Source: Lachnoclostridium phytofermentans
GTDB taxonomy: Bacteria; Bacillota; Clostridia; Lachnospirales; Lachnospiraceae
Assembly: GCF_000733755.1 (NCBI RefSeq)
Contig: NZ_JPOF01000001.1
Location: forward strand, 476,001 to 540,000
DNA length: 64,000 nt
Direction of reading: 5' to 3'
The notes beneath the pieces were generated by a model, which did no database searches, was not told the origin of the DNA, and saw nothing but the letters and a program-made list of their open reading frames with translations. Positions 41,311 to 50,976 of the stretch are shown here, piece by piece. The position numbers and the translations under genes were made by a program. Within the stretch, counting starts at the first letter, position 1. Every line of letters begins with the position of its first letter.

Positions 41311-42705
41311 TTATTGATATTCAGCAATTCGAGTGATAGCAACATAAATACCGGATATCTTATACCAGGTTGGAAGGTCGACGATTCCATTTTCCGGTAG
41401 GCCAAATTGCTTTTGGAATGCTTTTACAGCTTCTGCTGTTGCTGGGCCAAATACACCGTCGGCAGAGATATTAGGAATAGGATAGTATACATCAGCGATT
41501 GCATTTAATTGCTCTTGTAGTTGCATAACGCTAGAACCAGAGGAGCCTATTGTTAAATTATAACCAGGGAAGGAAACCGGAACTCCAGATACCTCATACG
41601 TTGAATTAATATAGATACTTTCTCCATAGAAGTATCGAAGAATTTGAATTGCTGTATATCCTTGATCCCCTAGAGTTTTCGAGCCCCATTGTGACATTAC
41701 TTCAGGACAGGTTACACGTTTACCATCACAATATTGTGTTAAGATTGGTTGTTTCACATTAGGACGGGACAAAAAGTTATTAAAGATCGTGTCAACTACT
41801 TTACTGATTGGATCAAAGAAGTTTCGTTCAGGCATAAATTTATGATCGTATGCAGTAGATGATGTAATGGTAAAATTAAATCCTTTGTTACGATACCACT
41901 CAGTAAAAACACGATTTAAGGTAAAAGATTGTATTGCTAATACATTTGCATAGATGGTAGCTTCTGGCCAAGTAGCATAGATTTCACTTGAGGCTACATT
42001 TTTAATGTAATCTCGATATGGGACCCAGTAATCTTTGGCGGAACGGTCGGAAGGAGGCCCATCATGAACGATAATAAATTCTGGAATAACAACATTGGGA
42101 AGTACAATTTCACCAGCTTCTTCCAAAGGCTTTATTTCAGATTCTAGAATCTTTGGTGGATAATCCCCATATAAAGTATGTTCAGGGATTACAAAAGATT
42201 CTGCGGTAGTCCCGGCTCCTGCCGACGGAGTAGGGTCAAGTGTGATATTTTGCCTAGCATTTACGGTTGGTAGAATTTGAGCTCCGGATATAATTACAGG
42301 CTCAAAGCCGGGTGCTTTTATGGTCAAAGTATACTCGGCATATGGCATTGGAGCGCTAGGTTCCAAACTGTAATCTAGAGGGGGAGCTGGTAATTCAATG
42401 ACGCCTGTTCTTCCAGTATCATCAGTTGTAACTTCCTCTAAAGGTTGCGTGGAAGGATCACCGGTAAAGTTAATATCAATTGTAGCATTACTAATAGGAC
42501 GATTATCCCTAGCAGAAATTACATCTACGGAAAGACCGCCGAATGACTGCGTTTCTACTTGAGCTGGATATACTCTATTATCGATACGAGGCATCATATT
42601 AGTACGAATTATTTGATTATCCATAGTAGGAGAATATACATCTTTATCCAACCCTAATCCTTGGCGATAGGCAGGGTAACGATAAGAGTTTGGGTTGTAT
42701 ATCAT
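41311..42705 (-). CDS. SpoIID-like protein with C-terminal peptidoglycan-binding domain
   Basis: The 464-residue protein has no signal peptide. It starts with a Tyr/Pro/Asn-rich segment, then a beta-sandwich, carboxypeptidase regulatory-like region (about 55-165, LSVDVISARDNRPISNATI). The middle (residues 215-385) resembles the SpoIID fold in EIYATWPEATIYANVLAIQSF and TYCDG-like QYCDGKRVTCPEVMSQWGS. A peptidoglycan-binding type 1 repeat ends it (LTIGSSGSSVMQLQEQLNAI ... DGVFGPATAEAVKAFQ). Such proteins are found in clostridial spores and probably act on cortex. GAGGT precedes the ATG at 42705. The SpoIID assignment is moderate. Confidence 0.75.
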   Translation of the reverse strand: MIYNPNSYRYPAYRQGLGLDKDVYSPTMDNQIIRTNMMPRIDNRVYPAQVETQSFGGLSVDVISARDNRPISNATIDINFTGDPSTQPLEEVTTDDTGRTGVIELPAPPLDYSLEPSAPMPYAEYTLTIKAPGFEPVIISGAQILPTVNARQNITLDPTPSAGAGTTAESFVIPEHTLYGDYPPKILESEIKPLEEAGEIVLPNVVIPEFIIVHDGPPSDRSAKDYWVPYRDYIKNVASSEIYATWPEATIYANVLAIQSFTLNRVFTEWYRNKGFNFTITSSTAYDHKFMPERNFFDPISKVVDTIFNNFLSRPNVKQPILTQYCDGKRVTCPEVMSQWGSKTLGDQGYTAIQILRYFYGESIYINSTYEVSGVPVSFPGYNLTIGSSGSSVMQLQEQLNAIADVYYPIPNISADGVFGPATAEAVKAFQKQFGLPENGIVDLPTWYKISGIYVAITRIAEYQ

Positions 42706-42900
42706 GATTTACTACCTCAATATACTGGTTCATGATAAGGTATGCGAAGAGGATAGGTTTGGTGCAAGTACATGTATAACCAAGTAAGTGCGATATGGAA
42801 GGAGTTATTATAAAACGAGATAAGTATATGTTATCTTGACGGAGTAAAGTAAATGTGCACAATCAGTACATAGTTTTACAATGCATTTTCTATCATATTT

Positions 42901-42914
42901 ATGAATAAATAGTT
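42901..42914 (+). promoter_or_regulatory. ArgR-like half-site before the carA promoter
   Basis: ATGAATAAATAGTT resembles one arm of the ARG box TGAATAATTATTCA and ends next to the -35 box. Similarity is limited to one half. Confidence 0.3.
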
Positions 42915-42915
42915 C

Positions 42916-42944
42916 TTGTATTTTCATGGGTGGTGTGGTATCAT
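42916..42944 (+). promoter_or_regulatory. Promoter of carAB
   Basis: TTGTAT and TATCAT with a 17-bp spacer. The leader to ATG 43145 is then about 190 nt. Confidence 0.6.
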
Positions 42945-42952
42945 TTTAACAA

Positions 42953-42972
42953 TTTGAGTATTTATTTGCAAA
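42953..42972 (+). promoter_or_regulatory. ArgR-box-like sequence at the carA transcription start
   Basis: TTTGAGTATTTATTTGCAAA is a 20-bp imperfect palindrome like the arginine-repressor box and overlaps the predicted start of transcription. Together with the site at 42901 it would bracket the promoter. Confidence 0.35.
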
Positions 42973-43026
42973 AAATTAAGCCTCAGGACTTAAGATGTAT
43001 CACCCTTAATTTTCATGGTTTACATG

Positions 43027-43061
43027 AAATAAGTGAAGGAGGCGATATATCTTATTTTTTT
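43027..43061 (+). terminator. Possible attenuator hairpin in the carA leader
   Basis: AAATAAG and CTTATTT enclose a loop with GGAGGCGATAT, and the right arm runs into seven T's. Preceding it, TTCATG/CATGAA could form an alternative hairpin. The stem is weak; no PyrR-binding motif was seen. Confidence 0.3.
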
Positions 43062-43144
43062 AGGTAGTAATTGGAAAAAATATACACTCAAAATATGGAA
43101 ATCGGGGCAACCCAAAAAAACATAACACAAATAGGAGGATTTGT

Positions 43145-44407
43145 ATGAAGGCTTTTCTGATACTGGAAGATGGGCATATTTTCGAAGGTAAACATATTGG
43201 TTCGAAAAGAGAGGTTATTAGCGAAATCGTATTTAATACCTCAATGACAGGTTATCTGGAGATATTAACGGATCCATCCTATGCTGGCCAGGCAGTGGTT
43301 ATGACGTATCCGCTGATTGGCAATTATGGTATTTGCCCATCGGATATGGAGTCATTAAAGGCGTGGCCAGATGGATTTATTGTAAGAGAGTTATCACGTG
43401 TACCAAGTAATTTTAGATCTGAAATAAGTTTAGAGGAGTTCTTGATTCAGAATGACATTCCGGGAATCACTGGTGTGGATACAAGAAGCTTAACGAAGAT
43501 TCTTCGTGAAAGCGGTACTATGAATGGTATGATAACTACGAATGAAAATTTCGTAATTGAGGATGTAGTGAATACATTAAAGGAGTATAAGGTAACTGGA
43601 GTAGTTGGCAAGGTAAGCTGTAAAGAAAAGAAGGTTACAACCCACGAGAACTTTAAACCAACCGATTTTGAGTTGGCAAAGATGACTTACATGGCATCTC
43701 CTGAGATGAAAGAAGCAATTGAGAAGGCGACAAGTAACGGTGTTTGTCTTGGTGAAATCGCAATGGCAAGCATGCAGGGTACTGCGGGAATCGCTTATTT
43801 AAATAAGTTAGCAGAAGATGAAAATTTAATAAAGACTCACTATAAGGTTGCTTTAATGGATTTTGGTTCAAAGAAAAATATTGAACATTGCTTATTAAAG
43901 AGGGGATGTGAAGTTACTGTTTATCCTTCTGATACAAAGGCAGAGGAAATCTTGGCAACAAACCCAGATGGAATTATGTTAAGTAATGGACCTGGAGACC
44001 CAGCAGAGTGCGTTGAAATTATTGAAGAAATTAAGAAATTATATGATTCCAACGTTCCAATCTTTGCAATTTGTTTAGGACACCAGCTAATGGCCCTTGC
44101 AAATGGTTTTGCTACCAAGAGAATGAAGTATGGACATCGTGGAGCAAACCATCCAGTCAAAGATTTAGAAACTGGACGTGTTTATCTATCTTCCCAAAAT
44201 CACGGTTATGTGGTAGTGGAAGATACCATTGATGAGACAAAGGCAGAGGTTCGTTTTATTAATGCAAATGATAAGACAATCGAGGGACTAAAGTATAAGA
44301 ATAAAAATATCTTTACGGTGCAGTTCCATCCGGAAGCATGTGCTGGTCCACAGGATTCCGAGTTCTTATTTGATGAGTTTATGAAGATGATGGAGGTAAA
44401 TGCGTAA
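43145..44407 (+). CDS. carA: Carbamoyl-phosphate synthase small subunit
   Basis: CarA is the glutaminase subunit that feeds ammonia to CarB for carbamoyl phosphate, used for arginine and pyrimidines. The N-terminal CPSase domain is typical (LILEDGHIFEG, GVDTRSLTKILRESGTMNG). The glutamine amidotransferase triad is intact: Cys in FAICLGHQL, and His and Glu in VQFHPEA. At 420 residues it is longer than the common 360-380; the extra 40-60 residues lie around 180-235 between the domains (ASPEMKEAIEKATSNGVCLG region). TAGGAGG precedes ATG 43145. The stop overlaps the start of carB by one base. Confidence 0.95.
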   Translation: MKAFLILEDGHIFEGKHIGSKREVISEIVFNTSMTGYLEILTDPSYAGQAVVMTYPLIGNYGICPSDMESLKAWPDGFIVRELSRVPSNFRSEISLEEFLIQNDIPGITGVDTRSLTKILRESGTMNGMITTNENFVIEDVVNTLKEYKVTGVVGKVSCKEKKVTTHENFKPTDFELAKMTYMASPEMKEAIEKATSNGVCLGEIAMASMQGTAGIAYLNKLAEDENLIKTHYKVALMDFGSKKNIEHCLLKRGCEVTVYPSDTKAEEILATNPDGIMLSNGPGDPAECVEIIEEIKKLYDSNVPIFAICLGHQLMALANGFATKRMKYGHRGANHPVKDLETGRVYLSSQNHGYVVVEDTIDETKAEVRFINANDKTIEGLKYKNKNIFTVQFHPEACAGPQDSEFLFDEFMKMMEVNA

Positions 44408-47400
44408 TGCCAAAGAATAATGACATTAAGAAGGTTTTAGTGATTGGTTCCGGCCCAATTGTTATTGGCCAGGCAGCAGAGTTTGATTATGCAGGTACCC
44501 AGGCGTGTCGTTCTTTAAAGGAAGAAGGAGTTACTGTTGTATTGGTTAACTCAAATCCAGCAACCATCATGACAGATAAAGACATTGCAGATATGGTTTA
44601 CATTGAACCATTGACTCCAGATGTTGTAAAGAAGATTATCTTAAAAGAAAAACCAGATAGCGTTCTTCCAACTCTTGGTGGTCAGGCAGCGTTAAATATC
44701 GCTATGGAGTTAGAGGAATCTGGATTTTTAGCGGAAACAGGCACGAAGCTAATCGGTACTACTTCTTTAACCATTAAGAAGGCAGAAGACCGTTTAGAAT
44801 TCAAGAATACCATGGAAAAAATCGGCGAGCCTTGTGCAGCCAGCGTGGTTGTTACTACAGTAGCTGCAGCGGTTGATTTTGCAGAAACTATTGGATATCC
44901 AGTCGTAATTCGTCCAGCATATACCCTTGGTGGTTCTGGCGGCGGTATTGCAGCGACAAAAGAAGAGCTCATCGATATCTGTACCAACGGGTTACGTCTT
45001 AGCCGTGTAGGACAGTGCTTAATCGAGCGTTGTATCTCAGGATGGAAAGAAATTGAATATGAAGTAATGCGTGATGGTGCAGGAAACTGTATTACCGTAT
45101 GTAACATGGAGAACTTAGATCCAGTTGGTGTTCATACTGGTGATAGTATCGTAGTTGCTCCATCCCAGACGTTATCCGATAAAGAATATCAGATGTTACG
45201 TACTTCCGCTTTAAATATTATCACAGAGTTAAAGATTACTGGTGGATGTAATGTACAGTATGCATTAAAGCCAGACAGTTTTGAGTACTGCGTAATCGAG
45301 GTAAATCCACGTGTAAGCCGTTCTTCTGCCCTTGCATCGAAGGCAACCGGATATCCAATTGCAAAGGTAGCAGCTAAGATTGCGCTTGGTTATACTCTAG
45401 ATGAGATTCCTAACGCAATTACAGGAAAGACTGTAGCAAGTTTCGAACCTGCGCTTGACTACTGTGTCGTAAAGATTCCTAAGTGGCCATTTGATAAGTT
45501 TATTATGGCGAAGAGAACCTTAACTACACAGATGAAGGCAACTGGTGAGGTAATGAGTATCTGTACGAACTTTGAAGGTGCGCTTATGAAGGCAGTACGT
45601 TCCTTAGAGCAGAACATCTATAGCATGAACTATGGTGACTACAGTAAGGACAGTATCGAGGATATTCGTGAGAAACTTCACTTAGTGGATGATAGACGTA
45701 TCTTTGTGATTGCTGAAGCAATCCGTCGTGGAATTACACCAGAAGAGATCAATGAGATAACAAAGATTGATTTATGGTTTATTGATAAAATTGCAATACT
45801 TACTGAAATGGAACAACGCCTAAGTGAGGAACCATTAACCAAAGAATTATTATTAGAAGCAAAGCGTATGGAATTCCCAGACCGTGTGATCGCACAGTTC
45901 AGTGGAAAAACGTTAGAAGAAGTGAAGAAACTTCGTAAAGAAGAGTATGGAATTCTTGCAGCATTTAAAACGGTAGATACTTGTGCAGCAGAGTTTGAGG
46001 CACAGACTCCATATTACTATTCCTGCTTTGATAGTGAGAATGAAGTAAATGCGACGAAGACCAAGAAGAAAGTATTAGTACTTGGTTCTGGCCCAATCCG
46101 CATCGGACAGGGTATTGAGTTTGACTATTGTTCCGTGCACGCAACTTGGTCTATGAGCAAGAACGGTTTCGAGACAATCATCGTAAATAACAATCCTGAA
46201 ACAGTAAGTACAGACTTTGATATCGCAGACAAGTTATACTTTGAGCCATTAACTCCAGAGGATGTAGAAAACATCGTAGATCTTGAACAGCCAGATGGTG
46301 CCGTAGTACAGTTTGGTGGTCAGACTGCAATTAAGTTAACCGAAGCACTTCTTAAGATGGGAGTTCCAATCTTAGGTACTAGTGCAGAAAATGTTGACGC
46401 TGCAGAAGACCGTGAGTTATTCGATGAAATTCTAGAGAAATGTTGTATCCCAAGACCTGCTGGTAAGACTGTATTTACTACTGAGGAAGCAATTGTTGCA
46501 GCGAATCAGTTAGGATATCCTGTACTCGTTCGTCCTTCCTACGTACTTGGTGGTGCAGGTATGCAAATTGCTATTTGTGATGACGATGTTCGTGAATTTA
46601 TGGAAATCATTAACCGTAACGTACAGGAACACCCAATTCTTGTAGATAAGTATTTGATGGGTAAGGAAGTAGAAGTGGATGCAGTTTGTGATGGCGAGGA
46701 CATCTTAATCCCTGGCATCATGGAGCACATCGAAAGAGCTGGTATCCACTCAGGTGATAGTATCTCTGTATACCCAGCACAGAGCGTAAGTGATAAGGTA
46801 CAGGATGTTATCGTTGATTATACAAGAAAGCTTGCAAAGTCCTTAAATGTTATCGGTTTAATTAACATCCAGTTTATCGTATATAATGAAGAAGTTTATG
46901 TGATCGAGGTTAATCCAAGATCCTCTCGTACCGTACCATACATTAGTAAGGTAACCGGTATTCCAATCGTTGATCTAGCATCAAAAGCGGTACTTGGAGA
47001 AAAGATTGCGAACTTAGGATATGGAACTGGGCTTGCAAAGAAAGCGGATTATATCGCGATTAAGATGCCAGTCTTCTCCTTCGAGAAGCTACGTGGAGCA
47101 GACATCGGCTTAGGACCTGAAATGAAGTCAACAGGTGAGTGTCTTGGTATTGCAAAGACTTTTAATGAAGCATTGTATAAGGCATTCCTTGGTGCTGGTA
47201 TCAATCTTCCAAAGCATAAGAAAATGATTCTTACCGTAAAGGATGCAGATAAACTAGAAGCAGTATCGGTAGGAAGAAGATTTAAAGCCCTTGGATACGA
47301 AATTTATGCAACAAGAAGTACTGCAAGAGTATTAAATGAAAATGGAGTAGAGGCCATTCCGGTTCAGAAGTTGGATGGAGAAGCTCCAACCATTCTAGAC

Positions 47401-47607
47401 TTACTACTTGGACATGAGATAGACTTAGTGGTGGATACACCAACACAAGGACGTGATAAATCCAGAGACGGTTTCATAATCCGTCGTACGTCGATTGAGA
47501 CTGGTGTAACCTGTTTAACTTCACTTGATACAGCAAATGCATTATTAACAAGCTTAGAAAATGTTGCAGATGGCGAATTAAGCTTAATTGATATAGCAAA
47601 AATATAA
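44407..47607 (+). CDS. carB: Carbamoyl-phosphate synthase large subunit
   Basis: CarB makes carbamoyl phosphate from bicarbonate, ammonia and two ATP. The 1066-residue protein has two homologous ATP-grasp halves: first half with GSGPIVIGQAAEFDYAGTQA and TLGGSGGGIA, second with GSGPIRIGQGIEFDYCSVHA and VLGGAGMQIA. A C-terminal MGS-like allosteric domain (KKMILTVKDADKLEA, then VDTPTQGRDKSRDGFIIRR) closes it. ATG 44407 uses the last base of the carA stop, so translation is coupled. Codon use in carB favours GTA, CGT and AAG, as in highly expressed genes. Confidence 0.97.
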   Translation: MPKNNDIKKVLVIGSGPIVIGQAAEFDYAGTQACRSLKEEGVTVVLVNSNPATIMTDKDIADMVYIEPLTPDVVKKIILKEKPDSVLPTLGGQAALNIAMELEESGFLAETGTKLIGTTSLTIKKAEDRLEFKNTMEKIGEPCAASVVVTTVAAAVDFAETIGYPVVIRPAYTLGGSGGGIAATKEELIDICTNGLRLSRVGQCLIERCISGWKEIEYEVMRDGAGNCITVCNMENLDPVGVHTGDSIVVAPSQTLSDKEYQMLRTSALNIITELKITGGCNVQYALKPDSFEYCVIEVNPRVSRSSALASKATGYPIAKVAAKIALGYTLDEIPNAITGKTVASFEPALDYCVVKIPKWPFDKFIMAKRTLTTQMKATGEVMSICTNFEGALMKAVRSLEQNIYSMNYGDYSKDSIEDIREKLHLVDDRRIFVIAEAIRRGITPEEINEITKIDLWFIDKIAILTEMEQRLSEEPLTKELLLEAKRMEFPDRVIAQFSGKTLEEVKKLRKEEYGILAAFKTVDTCAAEFEAQTPYYYSCFDSENEVNATKTKKKVLVLGSGPIRIGQGIEFDYCSVHATWSMSKNGFETIIVNNNPETVSTDFDIADKLYFEPLTPEDVENIVDLEQPDGAVVQFGGQTAIKLTEALLKMGVPILGTSAENVDAAEDRELFDEILEKCCIPRPAGKTVFTTEEAIVAANQLGYPVLVRPSYVLGGAGMQIAICDDDVREFMEIINRNVQEHPILVDKYLMGKEVEVDAVCDGEDILIPGIMEHIERAGIHSGDSISVYPAQSVSDKVQDVIVDYTRKLAKSLNVIGLINIQFIVYNEEVYVIEVNPRSSRTVPYISKVTGIPIVDLASKAVLGEKIANLGYGTGLAKKADYIAIKMPVFSFEKLRGADIGLGPEMKSTGECLGIAKTFNEALYKAFLGAGINLPKHKKMILTVKDADKLEAVSVGRRFKALGYEIYATRSTARVLNENGVEAIPVQKLDGEAPTILDLLLGHEIDLVVDTPTQGRDKSRDGFIIRRTSIETGVTCLTSLDTANALLTSLENVADGELSLIDIAKI

Positions 47608-47635
47608 GAAGAATAGATGAATTTTTAGAATTATA

Positions 47636-47663
47636 AAAAGAGAGGTAAGCTTACCTCTCTTTT
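47636..47663 (+). terminator. Bidirectional terminator between carB and a minus-strand lipoprotein gene
   Basis: AAAAGAGAGGTAAG is followed by its exact complement CTTACCTCTCTTTT, a perfect 28-bp palindrome with A's before and T's after. It can end transcripts from both sides. Confidence 0.88.
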
Positions 47664-47698
47664 CTACATAACAATCGCAAAGCGAAAATTCTCTTGTT

Positions 47699-48115
47699 TT
47701 ACTCTTTTTCGATCAAAGAAAACACATACCATTCCCCGCCATCCATAATTAGAGTGTCTAAACTTGTAGCTTTGCCATATTCAATCGTAAATTTTTTTTC
47801 TTTAGACCCAAGGTTAATACCTTCTTCCTTAACAGAAAGTGGTATCGGTGTAGAAATAGTGATAGAACTCTCATCAATTTTAATAACTTTGAATTTCCTT
47901 AGGAGATAGTCAGAATCACCATCAAGCGCGATAACATATGTTTCATTTAATATAATATTTTCAAATAAGAATTCATCTTCTGGATAATCAATATCTTGGT
48001 CCGACCACGAATCAACCACTAAATGAAGGCTGTAATTACTTTCTTTAGGTGAGCATGAAACGAACAGCGTAGCGGCTACTATAACAATAAAGCAAACTAT
48101 AATATTTTCTTTCAT
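47699..48115 (-). CDS. Hypothetical small lipoprotein
   Basis: The 138-residue product has a lipoprotein signal (MKENIIVCFIVIVAATLFVSC) with a FVSC lipobox. The mature part is mostly beta-type with no family I recognise. The start is the ATG at 48115, preceded by AGAAAGGA; an in-frame ATG at 48139 would add eight charged residues and lacks a site. It is convergent with carB and divergent from the Fe-S gene at 48455. A surface or secretion-related role is a guess based only on lipidation. Confidence 0.72.
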   Translation of the reverse strand: MKENIIVCFIVIVAATLFVSCSPKESNYSLHLVVDSWSDQDIDYPEDEFLFENIILNETYVIALDGDSDYLLRKFKVIKIDESSITISTPIPLSVKEEGINLGSKEKKFTIEYGKATSLDTLIMDGGEWYVFSLIEKE

Positions 48116-48393
48116 GTAGTATCCTTTCTTCCTTTTCAAATAGCCATGAAGAAACCTAATTTGGCAGAGGTCTGTAGAAGATATCTCACAGATTAGGTTA
48201 TGTCAAAGCTTGAGGTAAGTCCAATTCATGGAAGGGTGGTATTTAGTTATTATTAATTATTACATAATTTTACCATAAATTCTATAATTTGACTAGATTT
48301 TCTTCTATTATTTCCATGGGATATCGGATAGAGTTCATGAGTTTATATATATTTATCTTGTTATTTTAACCCATGAGAAGTAAAAAATATAGA

Positions 48394-48422
48394 TTGCATA
48401 ACTAGTCTAACTCCATTATACT
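48394..48422 (+). promoter_or_regulatory. Promoter of the first FrhB-type gene
   Basis: TTGCAT and TATACT with a 17-bp spacer, 33 bases before the start. The rest of the 315-bp divergent gap shows nothing distinct. Confidence 0.6.
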
Positions 48423-48454
48423 GTAAGAGATTAGATAGAAGGGAGGTTCTTATC

Positions 48455-50500
48455 ATGAAGATTGGAATCGTCGGTTATGCGAAACCAGAGATAGAAAGCC
48501 TTTTGCAAGCATATGCAGTGAAAAAAGTATTAGAGGATCAAGCTTTAGATTGCTATTGGTATCGTAATAAAGATAATGTTACTTATAAAAGTACGAGAAC
48601 CGCTCGTAGAAGGAATATACTAGACTCTTTAAGTCGTCGCCAGTATATTCACATAGATTTAAATGAAGTTAGGGCCGCGCAAGAAGGCTTTATTAGAGAT
48701 AGATTATCCTTGAATCAAAATAAAACGGAAAAAGCAGATAGTTTTGTGATTGTCAATCATAAGTCTACTATTGATACCACGAACTCTAACGCGAGTTACA
48801 TAGACTTTTATCAAAGAAGTTATGAACTCAAGAGTGAAATTACAGAAGCATTGCTGCTTTGTGATTTAGCGGAATATGAGAAGATAATGGGTGCAAGTCC
48901 TAAAGAACAGTCCTATGTATTCATGGATTGTGAGTCTGACAAGTCTGGTATTATACCGTCAATTCGACGGATAGCAAAGGCAAATAAACTAGAAGTGATC
49001 TCTAAAGCTTATAATCGAACTTTTTACGGATTTGAAAAAGTGACCGAGATTTTTGATCCTTCCGAATATTTGGCATATATCCGTGATGCAAAATTAGTAG
49101 TCACCGATTCCTTTGCGACGGTATATTTTGCTATTCTACTAAAGAAACCATTGATATGCTATGATCAGGGAATGACACAAGGTAAAATTAAACGCTTCCT
49201 ACAGAGATTATCGATGATGGAGAGTTATTTTACGATTAAGCCTACGGAAACATCATTAAAAGCTTATGCCATGAAGCACCCGCATATAGTAAGTAATCAA
49301 CTTATGAAGTACCGTATGGATCTGACGGATCGTTTGCTTGATTCATTGGGGGTTTTTAACTTAGATCAACTAGTAAATTGTCCGACTAAAATAACCCGTG
49401 GTGAGTGTTGCGGATGTTATGCTTGTAAAGAAGTATGTCCTACCGATGCCATCCAGATGTTACAAGACAAAGAAGGATTTTATTATCCTAATGTGAATAA
49501 AGAAAAGTGTATTAATTGTGGATTATGTGAAAAAGTATGTGTTAAGAGAGAAAATTCTCAGATTGTATCTTATGAACCAGATTATCCAAAGGTATATAGT
49601 GCAATTAACAAGGACGAGAATGTAAGAATGATAAGTACTTCCGGCGGCGTATTTCATGTTTTATCGAAATATGCAATCGAACAACGGGAAGGTGTCGTAG
49701 TTGGAGTTAAGTTTGACGATGAAATGAATGCAGTATCTACGTTAGCTTCAACGATGAAGGATGTGAAGGCATTCTATGGTTCTAAATATGTTAAGAGTGA
49801 AATTGATGGGGTATACGAAAAGGTAAAAGAGCAGTTAAATGCAGGAAGATTTGTCTTATATTCTGGTTTACCTTGTGAATGTGCCGGTCTAAAAGCATAT
49901 TTACGAAAGGACTATGAGAATCTATTCATAAGTGAAATTTTATGCCATGCTGCACCGTCACCGAAAGTATTTAAGACATATCTTAAGTTTCTTTCCATTA
50001 AGTACAAGTCACCGGTTACCAATGTAGTATTCCGTGATAAAAGGAATGGATGGCTAATTCATAAGTGTAGTATGGTCGTAGAATTTAAAGATCGTAAGCC
50101 ACTTGTGGTAAATGCAAGAAGAAATAATTATTTCAGAAATTTCTTATTGGATAATATTCAACGCCCAGGATGTTCTAACTGTAGTTTTGTTGGAAGAAAA
50201 CGAGTTGGAGATATTACCATCGGTGACTTCTGGGGAATCCATCACATCGATGAAGAAATGTTTGATGATAAAGGAACTAGTGCCATTATGGTAAACACGG
50301 TAAAAGGGGAGAAGGTTCTTGAAGAACTAAAAGCTTCTTTCTTTATGAAAGAAAGAAGCATAAAAGAGTTGTTTAAATATAACCACAGCAAGCCTTGTCC
50401 GCTCAAACCAGAACGAGAAGAGATTTTTAAACGTTTAGGAAAAGAAAGAATTGATTCGTTGTTAGAAAGTTTTAATGATCTTAAGAATAAAGCAAAATAA
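48455..50500 (+). CDS. FrhB-type iron-sulfur protein fused to a pyruvyltransferase-like domain (copy 1)
   Basis: The first 320 residues resemble polysaccharide pyruvyl transferases (KIGIVGYAKPEIESLLQAYAV, then AKLVVTDSFATVYFAILLKKP), but the family's SFHGT motif is SFATV here, so transferase activity is doubtful. Next come two 4Fe-4S clusters (CCGCYACKEVCPTDAI and CINCGLCEKVC), then a coenzyme F420 hydrogenase/dehydrogenase beta-subunit-like flavin domain (STSGGVFHVLSKYAI, YSGLPCECAGLKAYL, GDFWGIHHIDEEMF). The protein probably moves electrons between ferredoxin and flavin; substrate unknown. RBS GGGAGG precedes ATG 48455. A paralog of similar build follows at 50977. Confidence 0.83.
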   Translation: MKIGIVGYAKPEIESLLQAYAVKKVLEDQALDCYWYRNKDNVTYKSTRTARRRNILDSLSRRQYIHIDLNEVRAAQEGFIRDRLSLNQNKTEKADSFVIVNHKSTIDTTNSNASYIDFYQRSYELKSEITEALLLCDLAEYEKIMGASPKEQSYVFMDCESDKSGIIPSIRRIAKANKLEVISKAYNRTFYGFEKVTEIFDPSEYLAYIRDAKLVVTDSFATVYFAILLKKPLICYDQGMTQGKIKRFLQRLSMMESYFTIKPTETSLKAYAMKHPHIVSNQLMKYRMDLTDRLLDSLGVFNLDQLVNCPTKITRGECCGCYACKEVCPTDAIQMLQDKEGFYYPNVNKEKCINCGLCEKVCVKRENSQIVSYEPDYPKVYSAINKDENVRMISTSGGVFHVLSKYAIEQREGVVVGVKFDDEMNAVSTLASTMKDVKAFYGSKYVKSEIDGVYEKVKEQLNAGRFVLYSGLPCECAGLKAYLRKDYENLFISEILCHAAPSPKVFKTYLKFLSIKYKSPVTNVVFRDKRNGWLIHKCSMVVEFKDRKPLVVNARRNNYFRNFLLDNIQRPGCSNCSFVGRKRVGDITIGDFWGIHHIDEEMFDDKGTSAIMVNTVKGEKVLEELKASFFMKERSIKELFKYNHSKPCPLKPEREEIFKRLGKERIDSLLESFNDLKNKAK

Positions 50501-50501
50501 A

Positions 50502-50705
50502 GAAGGATTCAAGTAAGAGCTCAAGCAAGGATCAAAGAAAGAATTTAAGCAAGAAATAAAAATAAGGAATCAAAACCAATATTTAAATAAAGAATCAAAG
50601 TAAGAATTTAAAACAAGATTAAACAAGAATTAAACAAAGAATCAAAACAAAGAATCAAAACAAAGAATCAAAACAAAGTTTTAAGAAAAGATATAGAACA
50701 AGGAA
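50502..50705 (+). repeat. A-rich degenerate minisatellite in a 3' untranslated region
   Basis: A 13-bp unit CAAAGAATCAAAA is repeated three times exactly around 50637-50680, and looser copies of AAGAATCAAA or CAAGNAAGAATT extend left to the stop codon. The strand is almost all purine plus C, with few T. All frames contain stops. It lies between the stop and the terminator, so it would be transcribed. Confidence 0.7.
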
Positions 50706-50757
50706 TAAATTAAGTTAATAAAAGAAAATTGAAGAAGAAATGAAATACGAATCAGAA

Positions 50758-50800
50758 GTAAGGAGAAAATAATTAGAAGATTTTCTTCCTTACTTTTTTT
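50758..50800 (+). terminator. Terminator after FrhB-type copy 1
   Basis: GTAAGGAGAAAAT pairs with ATTTTCTTCCTTAC (one mismatch), followed by seven T's. It gives copy 1 a 3' untranslated region of about 260 nt. Confidence 0.85.
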
Positions 50801-50976
50801 CGTTCATTGGAATTATAATGTTAGGCAGAACTTTTTCATAAGAGTTTCCAAACTAGACAGATACATACTACAAAATACTTTGGGGATAGTAATCATACAA
50901 TAATTAGTCAGATGTAATCATTCCTCGTAGTACTAAGATTATTGTAAGAAATGTATGGTAGGAAAGGAACTCTAGT

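Noticed and set aside
50637-50685. Regular short repeats resembling a CRISPR array
   Set aside because: The units are 13 bp, directly adjacent and without unique spacers, and no cas genes are near.
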